Shown here: positions 8,742-17,581 of the stretch, piece by piece
Layout of the letters: every line of letters begins with the position of its first letter
Numbering within the stretch: position 1 is the first letter of the stretch
Position numbers and translations under genes: made by a program
The notes under the pieces: generated by a model
Databases searched by the model: none
What the model saw: the letters and a program-made list of their open reading frames with translations, nothing else
What the model was told of the DNA's origin: nothing
DNA from: Rhizobium oryzicola
GTDB taxonomy: Bacteria; Pseudomonadota; Alphaproteobacteria; Rhizobiales; Rhizobiaceae
Reading direction: 5' to 3'
Assembly: GCF_030504645.1 (NCBI RefSeq)
Contig: NZ_JAUKWQ010000003.1
Location: forward strand, 434,001-498,000
DNA: 64,000 nucleotides

Positions 8742-10268
8742 TTACATCACAGCACCGATCTGCCACGGCACGAACTCGTTACGGCCATAGCCCAGTTCTT
8801 CTGACTTGGTCTGCTTGCCGGAAGCCACCGCCAGCACTTCCTCAAAGATCTGGCGGCCCTTTTCCTCAAGGGTGACGCCTTCAACGATATCGCCGCAATT
8901 GATGTCCATGTCGTCGGGCATGCGGGCATAAAGCTCGCTATTGGTGGCAAGCTTGATGGAGGGTACCGGCTTGCAGCCATAGGCGGAGCCGCGGCCCGTG
9001 GTAAAGGCCAGAATATTGGCGCCGCCCGCCACCTGTCCGGTCGCCGCAACAGGATCATATCCGGGCGTATCCATGTAGACAAAGCCCTTGCGATCGATGC
9101 GTTCGGCATAGCGATAGACGCCACGAAGCGTCGAATTGCCACCCTTGGCGACCGCGCCCAAGGACTTCTCGAGAATCGTCGTCAACCCGCCCGCCTTGTT
9201 GCCCGGTGAGGGATTGTTGTTCATCTCGCCACCGTTCTTGGCGGTATAGTCTTCCCACCAGTGAATGAGATCGACGATCTTCTGGCCGACCTCAGCGCTT
9301 TCCGCGCGGCGGGTCAAGAGATGTTCGGCGCCATAAATCTCCGGCGTTTCCGAGAGGATCGCCGTACCACCCTGCCGCACCAGCATATCAGCGGCCACGC
9401 CGAGCGCCGGATTGGCCGTCAAGCCTGAATAACCATCCGAGCCGCCGCACTGCAGAGCAAGCGTCAGTTCCGAGGCGGGAATGGGCTGGCGCTTCACCTT
9501 CGCCGCGAAGGGCAGCATTTCCTTGATGCGCGCAACACCGGCCTCGACGGCCTTGCGCGTGCCGCCGGTCTCCTGGATCGTCAATGATTGGAAGTGATCG
9601 CCCTCGGCAATGCCATAGGTGTCCTTCATGCGCGGGATCTGGAAGACCTCGCAACCAAGGCCGACCAGCAGCACGGCAGAGAAATTCGGGTGGCTGGCAT
9701 AGCCCCATTGCGTCCGCGAGAGCACGTCGAAGGCCTCGCCGCGGCCCGCCATTCCGCAGCCCTGTCCGTGCGGCAGAGGCACGATGCCGTCGATGTCAGG
9801 ATAGTCCCTCAAGATGCCGGAGCGCATGATTTCATCAGCGATGTAATCCACCGCCGTGGCGGAACAGTTCACCGAAGAGAGGATGCCGATATAGTTGCGG
9901 GTGCCGGCCCGGCCATCGGCGCGGCGGAAACCGTCGAAGAAGGCCGGCACCTCCCCCGGACGAAGGCTCTCGACAGGCTTCGCATCGGCCGCGAAGGCAT
10001 AATCGCGCTCGAAATCCTCGCCCATGGTCACATTCTTCTCATGCACCCATTCGCCCGGCTCGATCGCCACGCTGGCAAAGCCGATGATCTGCCCGAACTT
10101 ACGGATCGGCTCGCCCGCCGGAATACCGCGCGCGGCAATCTTGTGGCCACGCGGCACGCGGGCGCGGGTGACAATGTCCCCTTCGACGGCACTTCCTGTC
10201 GGCAGATCGGCAATGGCGACGACGACATTGTCCGCCGGGTTAAGGCGCAAGATGCGGCTTTGTGTCAT
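8742..10268 (-). CDS. UxaA-family altronate dehydratase-like enzyme
   Basis: Iron-dependent sugar-acid dehydratase of the UxaA/GarD family, 508 aa and full length. An N-terminal SAF domain (about residues 1-85) is followed by the catalytic part with GYYRxDGR-like GFRRADGRAGTRN, HGQGCGM, QCGGSDGYSGLTANPALG and GNKAGGLTTILEKSLG. UxaA converts D-altronate to 2-keto-3-deoxy-D-gluconate; GarD acts on galactarate. It is the last gene of the L-fucose operon, starting 2 bp after the stop of the L-galactonate dehydrogenase-like gene. That context suggests it acts on an L-galactose- or L-galactonate-derived acid, but the substrate is not proven. Confidence 0.88.
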   Translation of the reverse strand: MTQSRILRLNPADNVVVAIADLPTGSAVEGDIVTRARVPRGHKIAARGIPAGEPIRKFGQIIGFASVAIEPGEWVHEKNVTMGEDFERDYAFAADAKPVESLRPGEVPAFFDGFRRADGRAGTRNYIGILSSVNCSATAVDYIADEIMRSGILRDYPDIDGIVPLPHGQGCGMAGRGEAFDVLSRTQWGYASHPNFSAVLLVGLGCEVFQIPRMKDTYGIAEGDHFQSLTIQETGGTRKAVEAGVARIKEMLPFAAKVKRQPIPASELTLALQCGGSDGYSGLTANPALGVAADMLVRQGGTAILSETPEIYGAEHLLTRRAESAEVGQKIVDLIHWWEDYTAKNGGEMNNNPSPGNKAGGLTTILEKSLGAVAKGGNSTLRGVYRYAERIDRKGFVYMDTPGYDPVAATGQVAGGANILAFTTGRGSAYGCKPVPSIKLATNSELYARMPDDMDINCGDIVEGVTLEEKGRQIFEEVLAVASGKQTKSEELGYGRNEFVPWQIGAVM

Positions 10269-10270
10269 CG

Positions 10271-11281
10271 TCAGACCTCCAGGATTGCCTTGATCACGCC
10301 GGCTTCCGGTCGCGACCAGTCTTGAAAAAGCTGCACGCCATCTTCCAGGCGGCCGGAATGCGTGTTGAGCGCGCGCGACGGCACATTGCCTGCCTCCATC
10401 TGACGGACGACTTCCGCAAAATCATCCGGTTGCGCATTACGGCTCGCAAACAGCGTCGCCTCGCGCTTGTGGAACTCCGGATCTGAGAAGGTGATATCCT
10501 GCCGAACAACGGACAACAGGACATAGCGCGCGCCATGCGCCAGGAAATTGAAGCCGCGCTGCATGGGGATGGCATTACCGGTCGCATCGATCACCACGTC
10601 AAAGCCATCGCCGCTGGTCATTTTCTGCACCTGTTCCTCGGCGGAGGCATCGGCAAATAGCGACGCATTTGCCTTCAGTCCATCGACGGCAAAGGCCAGC
10701 CGGTCTTCGCGTGTGTCGATCACGGTCACATCAGCGCCTCGGGCCTTGGCAAAGATGATGGCGGACATGCCGATCGGACCAGCGCCCGTCACCAGAACAC
10801 GGTCCTGACTGGTAATCGAGCCGCGCTTCACACCATGCGCCCCAATGGCGAGGAACTCGATCATCGCCGCATCGACCAGCGAAATGCCGCCTGTCGGCAC
10901 CACGTTTTGTTCCGGCACGGAGAGATATTCCGTCATGCCGCCATCGCGGTGAACGCCAAGGACCTGAATGTTCTGGCAGGCATTGGTCAGCCCCTTGCGG
11001 CAGGCATGGCAGGTGCCGCAGGAGAGATAGGGGACGATGTAGACCGGCTCCCCCTTCTTGAGCGAGGAGCCGGAAGGCGCCTCTTCGACAATGCCGGAAA
11101 GCTCATGCCCCATCACCCGCGGATATTCGAGAAAGGGATGCTTGCCGGCATAGATGTGAAAATCCGTGCCGCAGATGCCGACATGGCGGATTCGCACCAG
11201 CACCTCATTTTCCGCCCGCTTGGGAACATCCCGCTCGACGAGCGAGAGGCGGCCTGGTTCGTCACACAAAAGGGCTTTCAT
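10271..11281 (-). CDS. Zinc-dependent dehydrogenase resembling L-galactonate 5-dehydrogenase
   Basis: Medium-chain zinc alcohol dehydrogenase of 336 aa. The catalytic zinc site is visible in VGICGTDFH and MGHELSG, the structural zinc cysteines in CGTCHACRKGLTNAC, and the NAD site in VTGAGPIGMSA. From memory of E. coli LgoD (YjjN), shared stretches include YPRVMGHE, GVHRDGGMTEYLSVP and FSDPEFHKRE, a closer match than to threonine dehydrogenase. LgoD oxidises L-galactonate to D-tagaturonate. The start at 11281 (MKALLCDEPG) was preferred to an ATG ten codons upstream. It lies in the L-fucose operon; L-fucose is 6-deoxy-L-galactose, so a parallel L-galactose branch is plausible. Confidence 0.82.
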   Translation of the reverse strand: MKALLCDEPGRLSLVERDVPKRAENEVLVRIRHVGICGTDFHIYAGKHPFLEYPRVMGHELSGIVEEAPSGSSLKKGEPVYIVPYLSCGTCHACRKGLTNACQNIQVLGVHRDGGMTEYLSVPEQNVVPTGGISLVDAAMIEFLAIGAHGVKRGSITSQDRVLVTGAGPIGMSAIIFAKARGADVTVIDTREDRLAFAVDGLKANASLFADASAEEQVQKMTSGDGFDVVIDATGNAIPMQRGFNFLAHGARYVLLSVVRQDITFSDPEFHKREATLFASRNAQPDDFAEVVRQMEAGNVPSRALNTHSGRLEDGVQLFQDWSRPEAGVIKAILEV

Positions 11282-11332
11282 GGGATATCCTTGCATATGG
11301 TTCGGAAACAACCGCGCGCCGTATCGGCACGA

Positions 11333-12622
11333 TCAAGCCGCTTCCTGCTTCTTGAATGTGTAGGTTGAGATCGACTGCGGCTTCATCTCGATGGAAAAGC
11401 CGGGGCGCGTCGGTGGCATATAGGCTGCATCACGGATCACGCAGGGGTCGAGAAAATGCTCGTGCAGATGATCGACATATTCGATCACCCGGCCTTCCTT
11501 GGTGCCAGACACAGCAATGAAATCGATCATCGAGAGATGCTGCACATATTCGCAAAGCCCGACGCCGCCTGCATGAGGCCAGACCGGCTTGCCGTATTTG
11601 GCCGCGAGCAGCAGTACCGCCAGCACTTCGTTCAATCCGCCCATACGGCATGAATCGATCTGCACGATATCGATCGCGTTCTCGGTGATGAACTGCTTGA
11701 ACATGATGCGGTTCTGGCACATCTCGCCGGTCGCGACCTTGATCGGCGCAATCGCCTCGCGGATCTTTCGATGGCCGGCGACATCGTCGGGGCTCGTCGG
11801 CTCCTCGATGAAGAAGGGCTTGGCAAAGGCAAGCTCGCGCATCCATTCGATCGCCTGTCCCACTTCCCAGACCTGATTGGCATCCACCATCAGGTAGCGA
11901 TCCGGGCCGATCACTTCGCGCGCAATGGTGAGGCGGCGGATATCGTCTTTGAGATCACGCCCCACCTTCATCTTGATATGGTTGAAGCCAGCATCAACCG
12001 CCTCCTGTGCCAGACGCCGAAGCTTCTCGTCCCCATAGCCCAGCCAGCCAGCGGAGGTGGTGTAACAAGGGTAGCCCTCCCGTTCGAGGGTGGCGATGCG
12101 CTCCGCCTTGCCCTCTTCCGCCTTGCGCAGAATGGCGAGCGCCTCGTCACGGGTCAGGGCGTCGGTCAGATAGCGGTAATCGACGATATCGGCGATGTCT
12201 TCCGGCGACATGGTGGCGACGAATTTCCAGACCGGCAGTCCGGCTTCCTTGGCCATGGCATCCCAGAAGGCATTGACGACGGCGCCGGTGGCAAGATGCA
12301 TGGCGCCTTTGTCCGGGCCGATCCAGCGCAACTGGCTGTCACCCGTCAGCTTGCGCCAGAATTTGCCGGGTGCGGCCTTCACCTCGGCCAAATCTACGCC
12401 CACCACCAGATGGCGCATCGCCTCGATCGCCATGCAGCAGATATCGTTACCGCGCCCGATGGTGAAGGTCAGGCCATGGCCCGCAATGTCAGGCCTGTCG
12501 GTTTCCAGAACCACATAAGCAGCCGAATAATCCGGATCCGGATTCATCGCGTCGGAACCGTCAAGGCTTGCGGAGGTCGGGAAGCGCAGATCGAAAACGC
12601 TGAGGTTGGTAATGCGGGTCAT
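11333..12622 (-). CDS. fucD: L-fuconate dehydratase
   Basis: Enolase-superfamily dehydratase (429 aa) turning L-fuconate into 2-keto-3-deoxy-L-fuconate. The N-terminal capping domain starts [22 protein letters not shown], in family style, and [20 protein letters not shown] follows. The barrel shows the KMKVGRD lysine motif, metal ligands around LMVDANQVW and [10 protein letters not shown], and the [13 protein letters not shown] histidine region. The Xanthomonas enzyme is known also to act on L-galactonate and D-arabinonate. It is the ninth gene of the operon. A strong hairpin separates it from the preceding hydrolase gene, which may set its relative message level. Confidence 0.94.
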   Translation of the reverse strand: MTRITNLSVFDLRFPTSASLDGSDAMNPDPDYSAAYVVLETDRPDIAGHGLTFTIGRGNDICCMAIEAMRHLVVGVDLAEVKAAPGKFWRKLTGDSQLRWIGPDKGAMHLATGAVVNAFWDAMAKEAGLPVWKFVATMSPEDIADIVDYRYLTDALTRDEALAILRKAEEGKAERIATLEREGYPCYTTSAGWLGYGDEKLRRLAQEAVDAGFNHIKMKVGRDLKDDIRRLTIAREVIGPDRYLMVDANQVWEVGQAIEWMRELAFAKPFFIEEPTSPDDVAGHRKIREAIAPIKVATGEMCQNRIMFKQFITENAIDIVQIDSCRMGGLNEVLAVLLLAAKYGKPVWPHAGGVGLCEYVQHLSMIDFIAVSGTKEGRVIEYVDHLHEHFLDPCVIRDAAYMPPTRPGFSIEMKPQSISTYTFKKQEAA

Positions 12623-12632
12623 GGAAGCCTCT

Positions 12633-12681
12633 TTTGCAGGTCCGCCGTTTGGGGAGCCGGTTCTCCCAACGGACCTGCAAA
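12633..12681 (-). other. Intercistronic stem-loop in the L-fucose operon
   Basis: A perfect 11-bp outer stem (TTTGCAGGTCC pairing with GGACCTGCAAA) encloses a second partial stem (GTTTGGGGAG / TTCTCCCAAC). It sits between the FAH hydrolase and fucD genes. There is no U-run on the minus strand strong enough to call a simple terminator, so an mRNA processing or stabilising hairpin, or partial attenuation, is more likely. Confidence 0.7.
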
Positions 12682-12700
12682 CATTTGAACCGGTGCTGCC

Positions 12701-13546
12701 TCAGCGGTCTGCCTTGAAGGTCTGCTTCTGGGTGCCAAGGCCCTCGATGCCAAGCTCGACCACGTCGCCGTCCTTCAGATAGCGCGGCGGCTTCAAGCCC
12801 ATGCCGACGCCGGGCGGCGTGCCAGTCGAGATGACATCACCCGGATGCAGCGACATGAACTGCGAGAGGTAGGAAACGAGGAAGGCAACACCATAGACCA
12901 TGGTTTTCGACGAACCGTTCTGCATGGTCTGCCCGTTGACCTTCAGCCACATGCCAAGGTTCTGCGGATCGGTGATCTCATCCTTCGTGACCAGCCACGG
13001 ACCCATCGGGCCAAACGTGTCGCAGGACTTGCCCTTGGTCCACTGGCCGGAGCGCTCCGTCTGGAAAGCGCGCTCGGACACGTCGTTGGTGACGCAGTAG
13101 CCGGCGACATAATCCAGTGCTTCAGCCTCGGAGACATATTTCGCGGTCTTGCCGATGACGACAGCCAGTTCGACTTCCCAGTCCGTCTTTTCGGAACCGC
13201 GCGGGATCAGCACGTCATCATTCGGGCCAACAATGGCGGACGTCGCCTTCATGAAGATGATCGGCTCCGGCGGAACCGTGGCGCCGGTTTCGGCGGCGTG
13301 GTCGGAGTAGTTGAGGCCGATGCAGATGAACTTGCCGGTGCCGGCAACGCAGGGACCGAGACGGGTTGATGCGTCCACGACCGGAAGCGTGGAGGTATCA
13401 ATGGCGCCGAGCTTGGCGAGCGCGTGCGGATCAAGTGCTGCACCGGAGAGATCCGACACATGGCCGGAGAGATCGCGGATCGTGCCGTCGCTGGCGAACA
13501 GGCCGGGCTTTTCGGCCCCTGCCGGGCCATGGCGAAGAAACTTCAT
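12701..13546 (-). CDS. FAH-family hydrolase, likely 2,4-diketo-3-deoxy-L-fuconate hydrolase
   Basis: Fumarylacetoacetate hydrolase-fold enzyme of 281 aa. The core starts at FICIGLNYSDHAAETG and shows the metal-binding acids around TDWEVELAVVIGK, with GYCVTNDVSERAFQ and a GTPPGVGMGLKPP loop near the C-terminus. In the non-phosphorylating L-fucose route of Xanthomonas, an enzyme of this family splits 2,4-diketo-3-deoxy-L-fuconate into pyruvate and L-lactate. Its place between the dehydratase gene and the SDR gene fits that step. Family assignment is firm; exact substrate is from context. Confidence 0.9.
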   Translation of the reverse strand: MKFLRHGPAGAEKPGLFASDGTIRDLSGHVSDLSGAALDPHALAKLGAIDTSTLPVVDASTRLGPCVAGTGKFICIGLNYSDHAAETGATVPPEPIIFMKATSAIVGPNDDVLIPRGSEKTDWEVELAVVIGKTAKYVSEAEALDYVAGYCVTNDVSERAFQTERSGQWTKGKSCDTFGPMGPWLVTKDEITDPQNLGMWLKVNGQTMQNGSSKTMVYGVAFLVSYLSQFMSLHPGDVISTGTPPGVGMGLKPPRYLKDGDVVELGIEGLGTQKQTFKADR

Positions 13547-13570
13547 GGGTCTATTCCTTTCAATTCAAAC

Positions 13571-14305
13571 TCAGATCGACCAGCCGCCATCGATTCCATA
13601 GGCTTGGCCGGTGGTATAGGTAGCACTTGCGAGGTGAACCGCGAGATCGGCAATTTCCTCCGGTGTGCCGAGACGGCCCATCGGTTGACGGGCGATGAAG
13701 GCGGCGCGCGCTTCCTCGTAATTGCCCTGCGCACGCATGCGCTCTTCCAGCGACGGGCTTTCGACGGTGCCGGGGCAGATGGCGTTGCAGCGGATACCCT
13801 TTGCCACGTAGTCGGCCGCGACGGACTTGGTGAGGCCGATTACGGCCGCCTTCGTCACGCCATAGGCACACCGGTTCGGCACGCCCTTGGAGGACGAAGC
13901 GATGGAAGCCATGTTGATGATGGCACCGTCACCGCGCTCAAGCATGCCGGGCAGTACCGCCTGAATGGTGCGGATCATGGCGCGGACGTTGAGGTTGAAG
14001 GCGAAATCCAGATCCTTGTCGGCCAGTTCCAGTACCGTTCCGCCGTGCACGACACCGGCACAATTGAACAGCACATCGACGCGACCAACCCGACCGAAGA
14101 AGCCGGCGACCGCACCGGCATCCAGCACATCCAGCCGCGCCGTCCTGATATTGGCGATGCCATCCAGCGAGGCCAAGGCCCCCTCATTGATATCGGTCGC
14201 CCAGACCGTGGCGCCGGCCTCTGCAAAGGCGAGCGCGCTTGCGCGGCCAATACCCTGGCCTGCCGCCGTCACCACTGCAATCTTGCCATCCAGTTTCTTG
14301 CTCAT
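13571..14305 (-). CDS. SDR oxidoreductase, likely 2-keto-3-deoxy-L-fuconate dehydrogenase
   Basis: Short-chain dehydrogenase of 244 aa. The NAD site [10 protein letters not shown] (about residues 13-22), NCAG motif, catalytic serine in MASIASS and YGVTK active-site tyrosine/lysine are all present; the C-terminal [12 protein letters not shown] is standard. It resembles the DHRS6-like group that includes 2-keto-3-deoxy-L-fuconate dehydrogenase, which makes the 2,4-diketo acid used by the neighbouring FAH hydrolase. It begins 12 bp after the mutarotase stop, so it is co-translated with the other pathway enzymes. Confidence 0.92.
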   Translation of the reverse strand: MSKKLDGKIAVVTAAGQGIGRASALAFAEAGATVWATDINEGALASLDGIANIRTARLDVLDAGAVAGFFGRVGRVDVLFNCAGVVHGGTVLELADKDLDFAFNLNVRAMIRTIQAVLPGMLERGDGAIINMASIASSSKGVPNRCAYGVTKAAVIGLTKSVAADYVAKGIRCNAICPGTVESPSLEERMRAQGNYEEARAAFIARQPMGRLGTPEEIADLAVHLASATYTTGQAYGIDGGWSI

Positions 14306-14317
14306 GCGAATGCCCTC

Positions 14318-14647
14318 TCAATCCATATGGAACACTTGTTCCATCATCGCCCACCATTCACCTTCCTGTCGCGTTTCGAAAGGCTTCTGGCAGGGAATAC
14401 AGAAGGACCACCATTCCTGATTCTTCGGGTCAGCCGCCATCTTGGCCATGTCGGCCTCGAAATCCGTGCCGTGATATTCCCAATAGCCGAACAGCATGTT
14501 TTCCGGCTCCTTGAGGAAGATCGAGTAGTTCTTCACGTTGCAGCGGGAAATCAGATCGATGATCTCCGGCCAAACGGCGGCATGCAGCCGCTTGTATTCC
14601 TCGATTTTGCCCGGCTGCAGGCCGATCACCATTCCCATGCGCTGCAT
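14318..14647 (-). CDS. L-rhamnose mutarotase-family protein, likely L-fucose mutarotase
   Basis: Small dimeric alpha-beta barrel protein (109 aa) of the RhaM family. Family residues are seen in [39 protein letters not shown] and the tryptophan-rich NQEWWSF region. Such enzymes speed interconversion of alpha and beta anomers of a deoxy sugar; here, within the L-fucose operon, the likely substrate is L-fucopyranose, providing the anomer used by the sugar dehydrogenase. The first ATG at 14647 is used; an alternative ATG lies three codons later. It ends 12 bp before the SDR gene starts. Confidence 0.9.
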   Translation of the reverse strand: MQRMGMVIGLQPGKIEEYKRLHAAVWPEIIDLISRCNVKNYSIFLKEPENMLFGYWEYHGTDFEADMAKMAADPKNQEWWSFCIPCQKPFETRQEGEWWAMMEQVFHMD

Positions 14648-14659
14648 TCAACTTCTCCC

Positions 14660-15472
14660 TCAAATTCCGTAGAACTGTCTGGCATTGTCGCCGAACACCC
14701 GGCCCCACGCGGCCTCAGGTACGATCAACCGCGCCTGCTCAAGCCAAGTCTTGTAGTCACTGACGAGATTGACGACCGGCCAGTCGCTGCCCCACATCAC
14801 CCGCTCCATTGCGAAAAGCTCCAGAATGGTTTCGGCATAGGGGCGCACGGCCTGCGGCTTCTGGCTTCCTGCTTCCGTCAATAGGCCTGATAGCTTGCAG
14901 CAGACATTTTCCAGATCCGCCAGACGCGCCATGGCCCGCCGCCAGTCGCTGTAGAGACCATCCGCGATGATCGGCTTTGCGCCGTGATCGATGACGATGG
15001 GCAGATCCGGATGGCGGCGCGCGAACTTCTCCAGGTGTTCCAGATGCCGCGGCAGAACCAGCGCGTCGAACGTCAGGCGAGCCAAACGCATGGCATCGAT
15101 CGCCGGATCGAGGGCGGGATCGGAGATCCAGTCATCCACGGCAATGTCCTGCAGCATCGGGCGCAGGCCCTTGAGCTTAGGCGACTTCGCCAGCTCTGCG
15201 ATGACTTGAGGTGCCTCGGGGGCCTTCAGATCCGCCCAACCGACAACGCCGAGGATGAAATCATGCCGATCCGCCAGATCCAGCATGAAGCGCGTGTCAT
15301 CCACATTGGGCAGGGATTGCACCAGCACAGTGCCCGTGACACCAGTCTGGGCCAAATGCGGCGAAAGATCCTCGGGTCCGAAATCCCTATGGATCGCGGC
15401 CAGTTCCGGCGGTGGCCACTGGCCCTCCCGGTTCTTCATCAGCCAGAAATGCTGGTGCGCGTCGATGATCAT
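14660..15472 (-). CDS. Amidohydrolase-family lactonase, likely L-fuconolactonase
   Basis: Metal-dependent TIM-barrel hydrolase of 270 aa in the COG3618 group. The HxH motif is at IDAHQHFW (residues 3-10), PIVIDHGAKP carries a second histidine, and MWGSDWPV carries the catalytic aspartate. Members open L-fucono-1,5-lactone, L-rhamnono-lactone or related lactones. Its position directly downstream (3 bp) of the aldo-keto reductase that makes the lactone supports L-fuconolactone as substrate. Enzymes of this group also hydrolyse L-galactonolactone, which matters for the proposed L-galactose branch. Confidence 0.9.
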   Translation of the reverse strand: MIIDAHQHFWLMKNREGQWPPPELAAIHRDFGPEDLSPHLAQTGVTGTVLVQSLPNVDDTRFMLDLADRHDFILGVVGWADLKAPEAPQVIAELAKSPKLKGLRPMLQDIAVDDWISDPALDPAIDAMRLARLTFDALVLPRHLEHLEKFARRHPDLPIVIDHGAKPIIADGLYSDWRRAMARLADLENVCCKLSGLLTEAGSQKPQAVRPYAETILELFAMERVMWGSDWPVVNLVSDYKTWLEQARLIVPEAAWGRVFGDNARQFYGI

Positions 15473-15475
15473 CGC

Positions 15476-16501
15476 TCAGGCTCCGATCGGCGCGCCGTCG
15501 GCAATCACGCCCTTGTCCTTCAGCGCCTTCCAGACAGAGGATGGGATCTGTTCCTGCATCCAGGCGATGTTTGCCTTCAGCTGCTCCGCGTTGCGGGCAC
15601 CGGATACGACCGTCACCACAGCCGGGTGCAGCAGCGGGAAGTTCAGCGCCGCCGCCTGCATGGAAACGCCTTCCGCAGCACAGGCCGCCTCGACCTCGGA
15701 AACGCGCGCCAGAAGCTCTGCCGGCGCATCCGCATAGTTGAACTTCCTGTTGCCGGCCAGCAGGCCGGAATTGAAAGCACCGGCCACGACGATGCCGACG
15801 CCAGCCTTCTCCGCCCGATCCAGCAGTTTCAAGCTTTCCTGCTCAATGAGCGTATAGCGACCGGCGAGCATGGCGGCATCGATATCGAACTCGTCCATGG
15901 CATCCCACACGGCCTGCCATTCATTGACGCCGAGACCGACCGCCTTGATCTGTCCCGCCGCCCGCAATTCTCCCAGAGCCTTGAAGCCGCCACCCTTGGT
16001 GAGTTGCTGCCAGTAATGCTCGTGCCGGTCACCATGCGTGACGCGGCCGATGTCATGCACATAGAGAATGTCAGGTTTCAGCACGCCAAGACGCTGCTGG
16101 CTCGATTCGAAGGATTTCAGGATGGCATCATAGGTGTAATCATAGACCGGGCGGAAAGGCAGCGGCTGGACGTAGGTGTCTTCCTCGGGTCCGACCGTCT
16201 CGTCCGGCACCATCACGCGGCCCACCTTGGTGGAAACGACGTAATCGCCGCGCTCATGCTCCGTCAGCATGGTACCGAGACGGCGTTCGGAGCGCGTATA
16301 GCCATAAAACGGAGCCGTATCGAAATAGCGGATGCCCGCATCCCAGGCGGCATCGAACGCACCAAGCGATTCCTGATAGCTCGTCCAGCGATAGAGACTG
16401 CCCATCTGCGCACAGCCGAGGCCCATCGCCGTGAAGGAAACATCGCGATTGCGCAGCTTGCGCCTGTCATTGACCTGCATTGTCCTGCCCGTCATTTTCA
16501 A
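15476..16501 (-). CDS. Aldo/keto reductase, likely L-fucose (D-threo-aldose) 1-dehydrogenase
   Basis: Aldo-keto reductase of 341 aa oxidising the anomeric carbon of the sugar. The catalytic tetrad is visible: Asp and Tyr in YFDTAPFYGYTRSE, Lys in STKVGRV and His in ILYVHDIG. The family includes D-threo-aldose 1-dehydrogenase, which accepts L-fucose, L-galactose and D-arabinose, and the plant L-galactose dehydrogenase of ascorbate synthesis. It is the first catabolic enzyme gene after the transporter genes. A G+C-rich stem-loop separates it from the binding-protein gene. Confidence 0.92.
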   Translation of the reverse strand: MKMTGRTMQVNDRRKLRNRDVSFTAMGLGCAQMGSLYRWTSYQESLGAFDAAWDAGIRYFDTAPFYGYTRSERRLGTMLTEHERGDYVVSTKVGRVMVPDETVGPEEDTYVQPLPFRPVYDYTYDAILKSFESSQQRLGVLKPDILYVHDIGRVTHGDRHEHYWQQLTKGGGFKALGELRAAGQIKAVGLGVNEWQAVWDAMDEFDIDAAMLAGRYTLIEQESLKLLDRAEKAGVGIVVAGAFNSGLLAGNRKFNYADAPAELLARVSEVEAACAAEGVSMQAAALNFPLLHPAVVTVVSGARNAEQLKANIAWMQEQIPSSVWKALKDKGVIADGAPIGA

Positions 16502-16514
16502 AACCTGGGAAGAA

Positions 16515-16536
16515 GCGCGCGGAAAACCCCGCGCGC
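16515..16536 (-). other. Stem-loop after the sugar-binding protein gene
   Basis: A perfect 8-bp stem, GCGCGCGG with CCGCGCGC around a 6-base loop, starts just 9 bp past the stop codon of the periplasmic binding-protein gene. Hairpins at this place commonly protect the abundant binding-protein message from 3' decay or cause partial termination before the downstream genes. Confidence 0.7.
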
Positions 16537-16545
16537 CTCGCTGTT

Positions 16546-17487
16546 TCAGTAGAGAACGTTCTTGGCTTCCGGCTTGTCGATGTTGGACTTGGTGACCACC
16601 ACAACGCCGGTATCGATGACCTTCTCAACCTTTTCCTTGTTCAGGAGCTTCAGCAGCGTATCCACGCCCTTTTCACCCATCTGGTAGGAGCCCTGCACGA
16701 TGGTGGCTTCCAGCGTGCCGTCCTTCACGAATTCCTGCAGGTCCTGATTGCCGTCGAAGCCGATGGCGACCAGCTTGCCAGCCTTGCCGGCCTGCTTGAT
16801 GGCGCGGCCCATGCCGATTGCCGTCGGCTCATTGGCGCCGAAGATGCCCTTGAGGTCGGAGTTCGCGGCCAGCACGTCGGTGGTCTGGTTCAGAGCGGTC
16901 GCCATCTGTGACTGCGAGTAGAACGGACCGACGATCTGGAGCTTGGAGTTCTTCTTGATGTAATCGGTGAAGCCGCCGACACGTCCGATTTCCGAACCCG
17001 CACCGGCCACATAGGACATGACGGCGATCTTGCCTTCGGTACCGACCTTGGCGATCAACGCCTTTGCGGCGAGTTCGCCAGCAGCCTTGTTATCCGTGGC
17101 GAGGAAGGCCTGGTAATACTTCTCTGCATCCTTCGACAGCATGGAGTCGATGATTACGACCGGAATGCGGGCTTCCCAGGCCTTCTTGACGGCCGGAACC
17201 AGTGCATCCGGATCGGACGGCGCAAGAAGGATCGCATCGACCTTACGGTTGACGGCGTTCTCCACCATGTTCACCTGGTCGGCGATGGCGGATTCCGCGG
17301 CCGGCCCCTGGAAGGTCATGGTGTGCGCTTTCTGCTTGCCGATGGCGGCATCCGCGCCCTTCTGGACGTTCTGCCAGAAGGTGGAGTTTACAGTCTTGAC
17401 GATGACGGCAATTTCGCCCGCCGAAGCGGAGGCTGCGCCCGAAAGCGCGAAGACGGAGGCCGCAAGGGCCAGGGCAAGTTTACGCAT
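16546..17487 (-). CDS. Periplasmic sugar-binding protein of a CUT2 ABC importer
   Basis: Type I periplasmic binding protein (313 aa) of the ribose/RbsB group. A Sec signal peptide covers about residues 1-23 (LALAASVFALSGAASASAGE). Typical features are STFWQNVQKGADAA, the NMVENAVNRKVDAILLAPSD region and GIFGANEPTAIGMGRAI. It should deliver L-fucose (and possibly L-galactose) to the permease encoded upstream. A GGAGG-type ribosome binding site precedes the ATG and hairpins flank the gene on both sides, consistent with higher expression than its neighbours. Confidence 0.93.
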   Translation of the reverse strand: MRKLALALAASVFALSGAASASAGEIAVIVKTVNSTFWQNVQKGADAAIGKQKAHTMTFQGPAAESAIADQVNMVENAVNRKVDAILLAPSDPDALVPAVKKAWEARIPVVIIDSMLSKDAEKYYQAFLATDNKAAGELAAKALIAKVGTEGKIAVMSYVAGAGSEIGRVGGFTDYIKKNSKLQIVGPFYSQSQMATALNQTTDVLAANSDLKGIFGANEPTAIGMGRAIKQAGKAGKLVAIGFDGNQDLQEFVKDGTLEATIVQGSYQMGEKGVDTLLKLLNKEKVEKVIDTGVVVVTKSNIDKPEAKNVLY

Positions 17488-17510
17488 AGTTTCTCCTCCT
17501 TAAGTTTTCC

Positions 17511-17526
17511 GGTCCCTGCCGGGGAC
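17511..17526 (-). other. Stem-loop upstream of the sugar-binding protein gene
   Basis: GGTCCC pairs with GGGACC around a 4-base loop in the 94-bp gap between the permease stop and the binding-protein start. It may mark an mRNA processing site that uncouples the binding-protein message from the membrane-component message. Short, so only moderately supported. Confidence 0.45.
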
Positions 17527-17581
17527 CGATGCGGGGGAAGGCTCCTCCCCTTCCCGTTTTCTCTTGCCAAACCGGCTCAGC

